Below, in pieces: positions 1 to 4,838 of a stretch of DNA of 44,549 bases; the first letter of the stretch is position 1, and each line of letters opens with the position of its first letter. Position numbers and translations under genes: made by a program. The notes under the pieces are model-generated. The model was given only the letters and a program-made list of their open reading frames with translations. It made no database searches and was not told the origin of the DNA. Origin of the DNA: a virus; the IMG/VR virus record IMGVR_UViG_3300033273_000505, positions 1-44,549 of that record. One strand, written 5' to 3'.

Positions 1-774
1 ACAAAAGCAATGATGCAGTTTGTAAAACTTGCTGCAAAATGGGGTGCAAAACCTATTAAAACGAAAGGTAAGCATTTGAAGTTCAGAGATGCTTTAGGAC
101 ATCAAATCAGTGCCCCTAAAACATCATCAGACTGGCGTGCATTAAAGAACTTTAAGTCTGAACTCAGGAACCGTGGTTTCAAAGAACAAGAGACAGTTAA
201 GAAGGTAAAAGATGCCCTGGTAAACAATACGAAAACAACACAATTACAACCAAGTAGAAAGACAGCAAATCAGCAAACAACATTCAAAAAATTTACACAA
301 AAGTATCAACCTAATGTTCAAGGTCCGAAGAAACCTAATGTAACCAAGGCAGAGTTAAGTAAGAGAGAGTTGGAGAATAGAATGGAGAAAGGATATAAAC
401 AATCAATTAAAGATATGCCAGCAGATGTAAAGTATGACCTTGCAAATAAGGTATTGAAAGACATTAGAAAGAGTAGAGTACAGGAAGGGGTTCATCCCCT
501 TGAGGTGATTCACACCGAACAGATGGTAGTACCTAGAGGATTAAAGAAGAAGAATCCATTGATGAATGTAAAGACAGAAATGGAGTTATTGAAGAGATTA
601 TCTAATAGAAAAGCATTTTATGATGCAGCAAGAACAGGTAAACCAATGTATCCATTCTCCGAAGATAATAAGCACAGAGATGCTAAGTTAAACTATCAGT
701 ATAAAGAGGTAACTAATCCTAAGAGACCAGAAGATCCTATTAGAGCATTGAAGTTAAAGAAAGGAATGGCATAG
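1..774 (+). CDS. Hypothetical protein with HicA-like N-terminus, 5' end cut by window
   Basis: The frame is open to the first base, so the gene may begin upstream; the first visible ATGs are at 10 and 13 with no ribosome-binding site in view. The first ~55 visible residues follow the pattern of the HicA/dsRBD-like fold: a helix (KLAAKWG), a strand with KGKHLKF, a strand with QISAPKT, then a helix ALKNFKSELRNRGF. HicA toxins carry a catalytic His in a KGSHH context, and KGKH places a His there. The remaining ~200 residues are Lys-rich, probably largely helical, and not recognised. At over 250 residues it is far longer than HicA (~60-80), so a free toxin is unlikely; an RNA- or DNA-binding phage protein is more plausible. 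No HicB-like antitoxin is adjacent. The fold assignment is inference from pattern only. Confidence 0.7.
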   Translation, partial: TKAMMQFVKLAAKWGAKPIKTKGKHLKFRDALGHQISAPKTSSDWRALKNFKSELRNRGFKEQETVKKVKDALVNNTKTTQLQPSRKTANQQTTFKKFTQKYQPNVQGPKKPNVTKAELSKRELENRMEKGYKQSIKDMPADVKYDLANKVLKDIRKSRVQEGVHPLEVIHTEQMVVPRGLKKKNPLMNVKTEMELLKRLSNRKAFYDAARTGKPMYPFSEDNKHRDAKLNYQYKEVTNPKRPEDPIRALKLKKGMA

Positions 775-777
775 TAA

Positions 778-984
778 ATGAAAGAGATTCTTCGTATTTG
801 GAAATACTCTCTGGGTAGTTTCAGTGATAGTAAAACAGAGAAATATGATAACTGGATTGCGTTAGTTAGAACAGTTATCTTTGTCTCTTATATGATCACT
901 AACTCCTTCATTGTTGCAGGGGTAGTAAGACACTGGGATGCTGATAAATGTGTAACGGTTGATACAGAACTAATTAAAAAATAG
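778..984 (+). CDS. Small single-pass membrane protein (68 aa)
   Basis: The ATG lies 3 bases after the preceding stop, so the gene is probably cotranscribed with it. The N-terminus (MKEILRIWKYSLGSF) is amphipathic and basic. Residues ~26-50 form one hydrophobic segment (ALVRTVIFVSYMITNSFIVAGVV) that could span a membrane, followed by a short polar tail with one Cys. Small proteins of this shape are common in T4-like cyanophages, but I know no function for them. It is followed directly by a terminator-like hairpin. Confidence 0.75.
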   Translation: MKEILRIWKYSLGSFSDSKTEKYDNWIALVRTVIFVSYMITNSFIVAGVVRHWDADKCVTVDTELIKK

Positions 985-1021
985 GTTCTTAATATAGAAA
1001 TAAATATAGAACTGTTTTTTT
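985..1021 (+). terminator. Rho-independent-type terminator
   Basis: GTTC (985-988) pairs with GAAC (1009-1012) and TATA pairs with TATA inside, with a short bulge. A run of seven T follows at 1015-1021. It lies immediately after the 778-984 gene. An AATAAATA late-promoter-like box (999-1006) lies in the loop, probably by chance. Confidence 0.55.
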
Positions 1022-1102
1022 ATTGTTAAAGTAACTGCTGAGTATCTGGGGAGTATCTACAGAGTAACTTGGTGGTTATTTGGTCTCTTATACTTGTAGA
1101 AA

Positions 1103-1202
1103 GGTGCCCAGGTCTTGTGCTTATATCTTATGAAAACCTTCTAGGTCATTGTGAGCTTAGCGAGCGTATCATAAGACGCGCAGTCTGTCAACCCACGGGC
1201 AC
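1103..1202 (+). ncRNA. Candidate structured RNA (branched, ~100 nt)
   Basis: No supported ORF covers 1022-1203. Three nested stems can be drawn by eye: GTGCCC 1104-1109 with GGGCAC 1197-1202; TTGTGC 1115-1120 with GCGCAG 1178-1183 (two G-U pairs); TCTTATGA 1126-1133 with TCATAAGA 1169-1176 (8 bp, perfect). Inside the last stem are two small hairpins, ACCT/AGGT (1136-1146) and GCTT/GAGC (1155-1165), giving a three-way junction. A TATACT box at 1089-1094 would start transcription at ~1101, just before the first stem. It lacks tRNA features: there is no T-loop, and the length and arm spacing are wrong. No T-run follows the 3' side. The sense strand is assumed from the TATACT box and neighbouring genes. 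I do not recognise it as a known RNA family. Confidence 0.4.
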
Positions 1203-1227
1203 GGCAAAATGTTAGCAGAACTACACA

Positions 1228-1487
1228 ATCTCGACGAGAAATGTATAAATAAATGTTATGAATCTCGACGAGAATCATATCTAGACGAGACACACATTTC
1301 GACTAGATTTGCATCTCGACGATATATCTGCTACAATACACAGGAATCTCGACGAGGATTATGTACGACGACTACGATCTCGACTATTCTTACACACCAG
1401 AATACACATACGATCTCGACGAGACTTATGACATGTGGGTGCAATCATATGCACATACACATTTAGATGACATGGATCTCGACGAGG
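1228..1487. repeat. Array of nine palindromic elements, consensus ATCTCGACGAGA
   Basis: Copies start at 1228, 1262, 1279, 1296, 1313, 1346, 1377, 1413 and 1476. The core TCTCG-A-CGAGA is an inverted repeat. Copies at 1262, 1279, 1296 and 1313 are spaced exactly 17 bases apart, and 1228 lies two such units before 1262. The first six copies fall in different reading frames, so they are not a protein repeat. The last three are in frame in a small ORF and read Asp-Leu-Asp, followed by Glu in two of them. Copies at 1279, 1296, 1313 and 1377 carry substitutions in one arm. The copies at 1346 and 1476 share a longer identity that continues into GGATTATG. Confidence 0.85.
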
Positions 1488-1543
1488 ATTATGCACACAA
1501 TACGCAAGATTATGATGCGCTTGCGTATAAGCATTATGCATGA
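1361..1543 (+). CDS. Small Asp/Tyr-rich acidic protein (60 aa)
   Basis: The ORF begins MYDDYDLDYSYTPEYTYD and contains three Asp-Leu-Asp units (two followed by Glu) encoded by copies of the palindromic element. It is strongly acidic and Tyr-rich, probably disordered, with no recognisable domain. The ATG is preceded by GAGG at 1354-1357, a possible ribosome-binding site that itself belongs to a repeat copy. The C-terminus (QDYDALAYKHYA) looks like ordinary coding sequence and the Asp/Tyr codon use is coherent, so I favour a real gene. The alternative is an accidental ORF over a repeat array. Confidence 0.5.
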   Translation: MYDDYDLDYSYTPEYTYDLDETYDMWVQSYAHTHLDDMDLDEDYAHNTQDYDALAYKHYA

Positions 1544-1549
1544 TATAAT
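1521..1549 (+). promoter_or_regulatory. Sigma-70-type promoter for the 1574 gene
   Basis: TTGCGT at 1521-1526 and a perfect TATAAT at 1544-1549 are separated by 17 bases. The predicted start is about 18 bases before a purine-rich site (AGAGGA, 1564-1569) and the ATG at 1574. It overlaps the end of the preceding small ORF. Confidence 0.65.
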
Positions 1550-1573
1550 CTAGTTCACATACACAGAGGAATC

Positions 1574-1753
1574 ATGTACGCCGCTCACATGCTTGCACAA
1601 AAGCGCAGAGTAAGTGTCACACTCGATATCGAGTGTTATGATGACATGTATCTCCAAGAAGTATTAGCAGATCTCGATTGGAAAGAACTACTAGACCTTG
1701 AAGGTGATGAGAATGTCGACATTACCGTCAAGGAACGTGATGTCATCTGGTAG
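1574..1753 (+). CDS. Small acidic hypothetical protein (59 aa)
   Basis: The ORF opens MYAAHMLAQKRRVSVTLDIE and ends in VKERDVIW. The pattern (basic N-terminus, a beta-strand-like RRVSVTLDIE, an acidic helix with LADLDWKELLDLEGDE, then a second strand) suggests a compact alpha/beta fold. It has a good promoter (TATAAT 1544-1549) and a purine-rich ribosome-binding site 5 bases before the ATG. A perfect 18-bp palindrome lies inside the gene at 1619-1636. Function unknown; I believe similar short proteins occur in cyanophages. Confidence 0.75.
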   Translation: MYAAHMLAQKRRVSVTLDIECYDDMYLQEVLADLDWKELLDLEGDENVDITVKERDVIW

Positions 1754-1778
1754 TGTGCCAGTTTGATTAGTGTCACAA

Positions 1779-1818
1779 ACCCCCTTGCGGTTCGTTCCGT
1801 TTGGGGGTATTGTTATCT
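1779..1818 (+). promoter_or_regulatory. Terminator hairpin fused to promoter -10
   Basis: ACCCCC (1779-1784) pairs with GGGGGT (1803-1808), and CGG/CCG pair inside with a TTCGTT loop. The -10-like TTATCT (1813-1818) follows 4 bases later. The downstream AAGTTCAAAAAA matches the start of the transcript at other junctions in this block. No good -35 is at the right distance; the hairpin arm occupies that place. Confidence 0.5.
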
Positions 1819-1836
1819 TAAGTTCAAAAAAGTTCC

Positions 1837-2040
1837 ATGGTTTTCGTTACTTCAAAGAAGAACGGTTGCACTTATACTTTGGATGGAAATAATGGCGTGG
1901 TTTTGATGTATCATCCGTTGTATTCTAACGGAGATATTGAGACAAACCGTGGCGCTTATGAGTATGTTGAGTGGGATTATTTGGATGATGAAGATCTCAT
2001 TGAAGCGGAGCGTTGTTATAACTTACTTCGTGCCGCCTGA
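1837..2040 (+). CDS. Small hypothetical protein (67 aa)
   Basis: The ORF starts MVFVTSKKNGCTYTLDGNNG and continues with beta-strand-like segments (GVVLMYHPLYSNGD) and an acidic helix (WDYLDDEDLIEAERCYNLLRA). No family recognised. The ATG is 19 bases after the -10-like TTATCT, with no Shine-Dalgarno sequence between, as with most genes of this block. The stop is followed after 5 bases by the TGGCACAG motif found at other gene ends here. Confidence 0.7.
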   Translation: MVFVTSKKNGCTYTLDGNNGVVLMYHPLYSNGDIETNRGAYEYVEWDYLDDEDLIEAERCYNLLRAA

Positions 2041-2064
2041 GGAACTGGCACAGACCCCCTTGCG

Positions 2065-2093
2065 TTGAACCCCTGGACGGGGTATTGTTATCT
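2065..2093 (+). promoter_or_regulatory. Promoter overlapping a hairpin (terminator-promoter hybrid)
   Basis: TTGAAC (2065-2070), a 17-base spacer and TTATCT (2088-2093). The spacer contains a hairpin ACCCC-TGGAC-GGGGT (2069-2083). TGGCACAG lies upstream at 2046-2053, just after the preceding gene. The promoter serves the gene at 2112. Confidence 0.55.
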
Positions 2094-2111
2094 CAAGTTC
2101 AAAAAACACAA

Positions 2112-2249
2112 ATGGATTTCGACACTTTCGACACTGACATCTTCGCTGAGATTAACGACATGGAAGGTGAAATCTTTGACATCCCTGAGATGCAAGATGA
2201 GAAGAAATTTGACCTGGAAGGTTACATTAACGGGAACATTGATTATTGA
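2112..2249 (+). CDS. Very small acidic protein (45 aa)
   Basis: The ORF opens MDFDTFDTDIFAEINDMEGE and ends in LEGYINGNIDY. It is strongly acidic with no Cys and no recognised domain. The ATG follows a TTGAAC/TTATCT promoter by 18 bases, with no Shine-Dalgarno. Being this short, it rests on the promoter context and on a coherent acidic composition. It could bind a basic or nucleic-acid-binding partner as a DNA mimic, but nothing beyond charge supports this. Confidence 0.55.
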   Translation: MDFDTFDTDIFAEINDMEGEIFDIPEMQDEKKFDLEGYINGNIDY

Positions 2250-2252
2250 CAT

Positions 2253-2280
2253 TCTGCCGTAATTTTCCCACTAACTAACA
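2253..2280. repeat. 28-bp direct repeat, copy 1
   Basis: Identical to 2662-2689. This copy lies between the 45-aa gene and the gene at 2289. It includes TCTGCCGTAATTTTCCC and CACTAACTAACA. In the second copy the same bases form the end of a coding sequence. Confidence 0.9.
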
Positions 2281-2288
2281 ATCAACCC

Positions 2289-2492
2289 ATGCAATTCCAA
2301 GTCACTGAGATTGAGTTTGATTTTGAAGATTCTGCGTCCTATGATAAGGAACCAGGATATTTTCAATCAATTATTGATGAAACATTAGAAGGAGTTTGGG
2401 AAGCATCTGACGAGGAAGATCTCATCGAAGAGATCACATGTGCGACAGGTTGGTGCATTAAATCTATTGACTACCATATCGTCCTTAAGTAA
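2289..2492 (+). CDS. Small acidic hypothetical protein (67 aa)
   Basis: The ORF opens MQFQVTEIEFDFEDSASYD, then an amphipathic helix (YFQSIIDETLEGVWEA), an acidic stretch (SDEEDLIEEI) and a C-terminal TCATGWCIKSIDYHIVLK with two Cys. The beta-alpha-beta layout and the CATGWCIKSIDY ending fit a conserved small protein I believe to be common in T4-like cyanophages; its function is unknown to me. No separate promoter is obvious, so it may be read with the 2112 gene through the 28-bp repeat. Confidence 0.75.
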   Translation: MQFQVTEIEFDFEDSASYDKEPGYFQSIIDETLEGVWEASDEEDLIEEITCATGWCIKSIDYHIVLK

Positions 2493-2513
2493 CACAAACT
2501 CACCAACACTTTT

Positions 2514-2687
2514 ATGATGGACCGACTTGAAATGTTGACTGCTCGTGAACAATTGATGGGGGACATTGATTCTATTGTTGAATCATATCAATGTGATGAA
2601 AACTTTGACATTAACGATTGTGATGACCGTGATGATTTAATCCGTGTCCTATGTGATGCCGTCTGCCGTAATTTTCCCACTAACTAA
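2514..2687 (+). CDS. Small acidic hypothetical protein (57 aa), C-terminus within a repeat
   Basis: Start ATGATG at 2514/2517; the second Met is equally possible. The product begins MMDRLEMLTAREQLMGDID and is helical and acidic, with a region rich in Asp and Cys. Its last eight codons (VCRNFPTN) and the stop lie in the 28-bp direct repeat also present at 2253-2280 outside genes. The natural C-terminus may therefore have been replaced by recombination at the repeat. No function recognised. Confidence 0.6.
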   Translation: MMDRLEMLTAREQLMGDIDSIVESYQCDENFDINDCDDRDDLIRVLCDAVCRNFPTN

Positions 2688-2689
2688 CA
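2662..2689. repeat. 28-bp direct repeat, copy 2
   Basis: Identical to 2253-2280. Here it overlaps the last codons and stop of the 57-aa gene. Just downstream the base composition changes to G+C-rich, so this copy sits at the edge of a foreign-looking segment. Confidence 0.9.
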
Positions 2690-2691
2690 CA

Positions 2692-2716
2692 AACTGGTCG
2701 CCGCGGCCGACCAGTT
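2692..2716. terminator. Perfect 9-bp hairpin at the edge of the G+C-rich segment
   Basis: AACTGGTCG (2692-2700) pairs with CGACCAGTT (2708-2716) around a 7-base loop CCGCGGC. It directly follows the 28-bp repeat and may end transcription of the preceding small genes. There is no T-run, so it could instead be a recombination or protein-binding site. TTGACA at 2715-2720 overlaps its right arm, but no -10 lies at the right distance. Confidence 0.5.
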
Positions 2717-2723
2717 GACAAGG

Positions 2724-2767
2724 TGGCACAGCATCGGTTGCAATCTGCTGGATTCTGTGCCTATAAT
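2724..2767 (+). promoter_or_regulatory. Promoter embedded in a GGCACAG/CTGTGCC hairpin
   Basis: GGCACAG (2725-2731) pairs with CTGTGCC (2755-2761). A -35-like TTGCAA (2738-2743) is in the loop, and a perfect TATAAT (2762-2767) abuts the right arm, with an 18-base spacer. ACTTCAGTTCAAAC follows the -10, as at 3392 and 4803. This promoter lies inside the longest open frame, which shows that the zincin gene starts downstream at 2798. Confidence 0.65.
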
Positions 2768-2797
2768 GACTTCAGTTCAAACAACCGCAACGGACCC

Positions 2798-3136
2798 ATG
2801 CTGCTCACCTCAGGACAAAAGCAACGCCCTCGTCTGGCGCAGCAGGTCTACCGCTTCATGCTGGATCAGGAACCGCTGTTAGGGGCCGCGGCGATCACGG
2901 TTCACCACCGTCGCCTGACCTCTGAGGGTGTGGTCGGTTGGCAGCTGCAGGAGGATGACCTGGAGTTCTTGATCGACATTGAACGCGACCTGCCCCGACA
3001 GGAGTACATCCTGACCCTGATTCATGAACTCGTCCACTGCCGCCAAACCCTGGCAGGTATCATGGATGAGGAGCAACGGGAGACGGAAGCATACGGTTTG
3101 GAAACTGTCTACGCTGCCCGCTTCGCCGCTGCCTGA
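2798..3136 (+). CDS. Small HExxH zinc metallopeptidase-like protein (112 aa)
   Basis: The frame is open from 2723, but the promoter at 2738-2767 lies within it, so the ATG at 2798 is the likely start. His76-Glu77-Leu-Val-His80 (HELVHCRQ) is a zincin motif in a predicted helix; Glu97 in ETEAYGLE is a good candidate for the third zinc ligand. This is the layout of minimal gluzincins and of small phage metallopeptidase-like proteins. No signal peptide. The gene is G+C-rich and uses CTG and GCC codons, unlike the structural genes, suggesting acquisition from a high-G+C picocyanobacterium or a related phage. Substrate unknown; it may be a protease or a non-catalytic zinc protein. Confidence 0.75.
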   Translation: MLLTSGQKQRPRLAQQVYRFMLDQEPLLGAAAITVHHRRLTSEGVVGWQLQEDDLEFLIDIERDLPRQEYILTLIHELVHCRQTLAGIMDEEQRETEAYGLETVYAARFAAA

Positions 3137-3141
3137 CCCCT

Positions 3142-3147
3142 TATACT
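3142..3147 (+). promoter_or_regulatory. -10 box for the 3171 gene
   Basis: TATACT at 3142-3147, followed by GATTTCAATTCAGACAA, a diverged form of the element downstream of the other -10 boxes. It starts 6 bases after the preceding stop. I see no convincing -35. Confidence 0.45.
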
Positions 3148-3170
3148 GATTTCAATTCAGACAACCGACC

Positions 3171-3374
3171 ATGTTCAATATCAACCCCATTGGCAGCGGC
3201 GCTGTCTCCCTGATGACGGTGGATCCCATCGCTGGTAGCGTTCGCGTTCGCTTCCGACATGGCACTAAGGTCTATCGCTTCAATGGCATCTCCCGCCGTG
3301 CCATCCTCTCGCTGCTGGTATGGCAGGATCGTAGCTTGGGCCAGTGGGTGAACCGTCACTGCCTCGCTCGCTGA
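3171..3374 (+). CDS. KTSC-like domain protein (67 aa)
   Basis: Starts MFNINPIGSGAVSLMTVDP. The segment SVRVRFRHGTKVYRFNGISRRAILSLL followed by SLGQWVNRHCL matches the KTSC-domain pattern: a strand with a hydrophobic/basic alternation, G-x-x-Y-x-F, a helix with L-L, then a small-residue stretch and N-x-x-I/C. The domain fills the whole protein, which is usual. KTSC domains are small RNA-metabolism-linked or unknown modules often found in phages. The G+C content is high, like its neighbours. The family match is by eye. Confidence 0.65.
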   Translation: MFNINPIGSGAVSLMTVDPIAGSVRVRFRHGTKVYRFNGISRRAILSLLVWQDRSLGQWVNRHCLAR

Positions 3375-3384
3375 GCGTCCCATC

Positions 3385-3397
3385 CTGTGCCTATAAT
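3385..3397 (+). promoter_or_regulatory. CTGTGCC + TATAAT promoter for the 3420 gene
   Basis: CTGTGCC (3385-3391) directly abuts TATAAT (3392-3397), followed by ACTTCAGTTCAAAC. This is the right half of the hybrid element seen at 2755-2767. The left arm (GGCACAG) is absent here, so no hairpin forms. Confidence 0.6.
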
Positions 3398-3419
3398 GAC
3401 TTCAGTTCAAACGAAACCG

Positions 3420-3590
3420 ATGTTCGCCACCCTCTCCAACGACGAAGTGCTCTCCCTGCTGGATGACGCCAACGTGAACCACGATGACGTGCAGTATGAC
3501 GCCTGCTATGACGAACTCGTCAAGCGTGACGCCCTGCCCTACTACCTACAGGATGACTTCGAGTGCTACGCCGACGATGAGGACGCCTGA
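3420..3590 (+). CDS. Small acidic hypothetical protein (56 aa)
   Basis: The frame is open from 3387, but the TATAAT at 3392-3397 lies within it; the ATG at 3420 (MFATLSNDEVLSLLDDANV) is 22 bases after the -10 and is the likely start. The product is acidic and mostly helical with a C-terminal DDFECYADDEDA. G+C-rich. No ribosome-binding site is visible. No family recognised. The stop is followed within 5 bases by the TGGCACA motif. Confidence 0.65.
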   Translation: MFATLSNDEVLSLLDDANVNHDDVQYDACYDELVKRDALPYYLQDDFECYADDEDA

Positions 3591-3604
3591 CGAAGTGGCA
3601 CAAG

Positions 3605-3638
3605 ACCCCTTGCCCTGTTCGTGGGTGGGGGGTTATCT
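3605..3638 (+). promoter_or_regulatory. Hairpin-promoter hybrid for the MutH-like gene
   Basis: ACCCC (3605-3609) pairs with GGGGT (3629-3633), and CCC (3613-3615) with GGG (3623-3625). TTGCCC (3610-3615), 17 bases, then TTATCT (3633-3638) form a promoter within it. TGGCACA lies upstream at 3596-3602. The leader to the ATG at 3662 is about 16 bases and lacks a Shine-Dalgarno. Confidence 0.6.
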
Positions 3639-3661
3639 TAGATTCAGTTGAGAGACACACC

Positions 3662-4249
3662 ATGAAACTCACCACCCTTCAGGTTGCTGCCAAACTTAAG
3701 ACTACTGACTTTAGTGTGTTTGACAAACCAGGCACAAACAAGGGCGCTCGTGGTCAACTACTGGAAATCGCGTTAGGTGTGCCTAATTCCAGTGATTTGA
3801 CTGACCTTGCTGACGGTGAAATCAAGACTTTCACCGTGGGTGAGTCAATCGCCGTGACACAGTTGAAGCACTGCCTGGCAGAAATCATTGAAGACCAAGT
3901 GTCATTCAAGGACAGCAAAGTGGGTGCTAAACTGAAGCAAACTGTTTATGTTGGTTTCACCCGTGGCAACGATTATGTGGGGACTGAAGTATTGAATGAG
4001 GAAACTCACCCCGAACATTATCAGGAACTGGCAGAGGATTATGACTACATCTGCACTGCAATTCGTGCTGCATTTGAATCTGAAACCCAACTGACTACCA
4101 TCACAGGACCTAACAAACTTCTTCAGATTCGCACCAAAGCGTCTAAAACAAACGGTGCCTATGTTCCTTTGACCTTTGCAGGTTGCACCCTTAAAGATAA
4201 AGGAATGGCGTTCTACTTGTGCGGACGTTTCGGTAAAGAAGTGGTGTGA
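3662..4249 (+). CDS. MutH/Sau3AI-family endonuclease (195 aa)
   Basis: Residues 27-57 carry the family signature: KGARGQLLE with Glu35, Asp48, and GEIKT with Glu53 and Lys55. This gives the E...D...ExK catalytic set of the PD-(D/E)xK fold as in MutH (Glu56, Asp70, Glu77, Lys79) and Sau3AI. The length is near that of MutH (~229 aa). MutH and Sau3AI act at GATC; whether this protein does cannot be read from sequence. No methyltransferase, MutS or MutL gene is in the window, so it is an orphan nuclease. It may degrade host DNA, exclude other phages or process phage DNA. It has its own promoter and lies two genes before an ArdA-like gene. Confidence 0.72.
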   Translation: MKLTTLQVAAKLKTTDFSVFDKPGTNKGARGQLLEIALGVPNSSDLTDLADGEIKTFTVGESIAVTQLKHCLAEIIEDQVSFKDSKVGAKLKQTVYVGFTRGNDYVGTEVLNEETHPEHYQELAEDYDYICTAIRAAFESETQLTTITGPNKLLQIRTKASKTNGAYVPLTFAGCTLKDKGMAFYLCGRFGKEVV

Positions 4250-4299
4250 CAGTCGACAAGGTGGCACAGGGTCGACCTCAAAGCAACGGACCCCATGCT

Positions 4300-4305
4300 T
4301 ATAAT
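4300..4305 (+). promoter_or_regulatory. -10 box giving a leaderless transcript
   Basis: TATAAT at 4300-4305, only 6 bases before the ATG at 4312. TG two bases upstream of the box is reminiscent of an extended -10. I see no good -35. A start at the usual distance would fall on or next to the A of the ATG. Confidence 0.55.
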
Positions 4306-4311
4306 AGACCC

Positions 4312-4545
4312 ATGAACAAAACCAACCTTTCCGAATCCTCCTTCTACATCCGTCGCACTTGGACGACGTTCTCAGGTTCCGTCGTTAAGATGGACCACGT
4401 TGGACCCTACCATGAGGGTCAGGAGTACGCTGTCGCAATGCAGCGCAAACATGACATGGACCGACAGGTTCCTGCCACTGAACAGATTACCAAGTGGGAA
4501 TGGGTTGACGGAGTGACCGCCATTGCCGACCTGGTGTTCGGTTGA
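4312..4545 (+). CDS. Hypothetical protein (77 aa), probably leaderless
   Basis: The frame is open from 4246, but the TATAAT at 4300-4305 lies inside it, so the ATG at 4312 (MNKTNLSESSFYIRRTWTTF) is chosen. The N-terminal half looks beta-rich (FYIRRTWTTFSGSVVKMDHVG), followed by EYAVAMQRKHDMD and a C-terminal WEWVDGVTAIADLVFG. No family recognised. The upstream part contains GTCGAC twice around the TGGCACAG motif, another potential hairpin. Confidence 0.65.
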   Translation: MNKTNLSESSFYIRRTWTTFSGSVVKMDHVGPYHEGQEYAVAMQRKHDMDRQVPATEQITKWEWVDGVTAIADLVFG

Positions 4546-4550
4546 GGAAG

Positions 4551-4593
4551 TGGCACAGAACCGGTTGATTTCTCCTGGATTCTGTGCCATATT
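4551..4593 (+). promoter_or_regulatory. Promoter embedded in a 10-bp hairpin
   Basis: TGGCACAGAA (4551-4560) pairs perfectly with TTCTGTGCCA (4580-4589). TTGATT (4565-4570) is in the loop, and CATATT (4588-4593) overlaps the right arm, with a 17-base spacer. The left arm starts 5 bases after the preceding stop. This is the clearest example of the hybrid element in the block. Confidence 0.65.
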
Positions 4594-4599
4594 AAAAGC

Positions 4600-4788
4600 A
4601 TGAAAGAAACGACCATGACTCTGGAAACCGCAAACCAAATTTGGGAGGACTGCTACGGTGACCCCACCGCTAGCAAGTGGGGAGACTACACGACCGCCCA
4701 ACGGTTGGAAGCAATCCGCGTCCGTGATGAGGCACACAACGGACCTAAAGGACAGTGGGGAATCTGGCACATCAGCGACCGCGACTGA
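4600..4788 (+). CDS. Small hypothetical protein (62 aa)
   Basis: Two starts are possible: ATG 4600 (MKETTM), which would be almost leaderless relative to the CATATT at 4588-4593, or ATG 4615, which would leave a ~15-base leader. The product is helical (LETANQIWEDCYGD, YTTAQRLEAIRVRDEAHNG) and ends QWGIWHISDRD. No family recognised. The next gene's -10 (4803) begins 15 bases after its stop. Confidence 0.65.
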   Translation: MKETTMTLETANQIWEDCYGDPTASKWGDYTTAQRLEAIRVRDEAHNGPKGQWGIWHISDRD

Positions 4789-4802
4789 CCCCACCGACCC
4801 CC

Positions 4803-4808
4803 TATAAT
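4803..4808 (+). promoter_or_regulatory. -10 box for the ArdA-like gene
   Basis: TATAAT at 4803-4808 followed by AACTTCAGTTCAAAC, nearly identical to the elements at 2762 and 3392. It lies inside the longest open frame, showing that translation starts later, at 4839. Confidence 0.6.
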
Positions 4809-4838
4809 AACTTCAGTTCAAACAAACCACTTCAAACC

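Noticed and set aside
999-1006. Late promoter AATAAATA after the membrane protein gene
   Set aside because: It lies in the loop of a terminator and has no late-type gene downstream, so it is probably chance in A+T-rich sequence.
1103-1202. tRNA gene
   Set aside because: The end stems (GTGCCC/GGGCAC) look like an acceptor arm, but there is no T-loop sequence, no proper anticodon arm, and the length does not fit.
1209-1466. ORF of 85 codons over the palindrome array
   Set aside because: It reads the palindromes in three different frames, has no consistent composition and overlaps the better acidic ORF at 1361. I treat the region before 1361 as non-coding.
1228-1487. CRISPR array
   Set aside because: Repeats are only ~12 bases, spacers between adjacent copies are 5 bases or irregular, and no cas genes are near.
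2065-2262. 65-codon ORF overlapping the 2112 gene
   Set aside because: It starts within a promoter/hairpin element and gives a Thr/Leu-rich product typical of a shadow frame. The acidic frame at 2112-2249 has a promoter and start in the right place.
2723-2797. Upstream GTG start extending the zincin
   Set aside because: The extension would translate through a repeated promoter element (TATAAT at 2762) that also precedes unrelated genes. The same reasoning moves the starts at 3387, 4246 and 4755 downstream.
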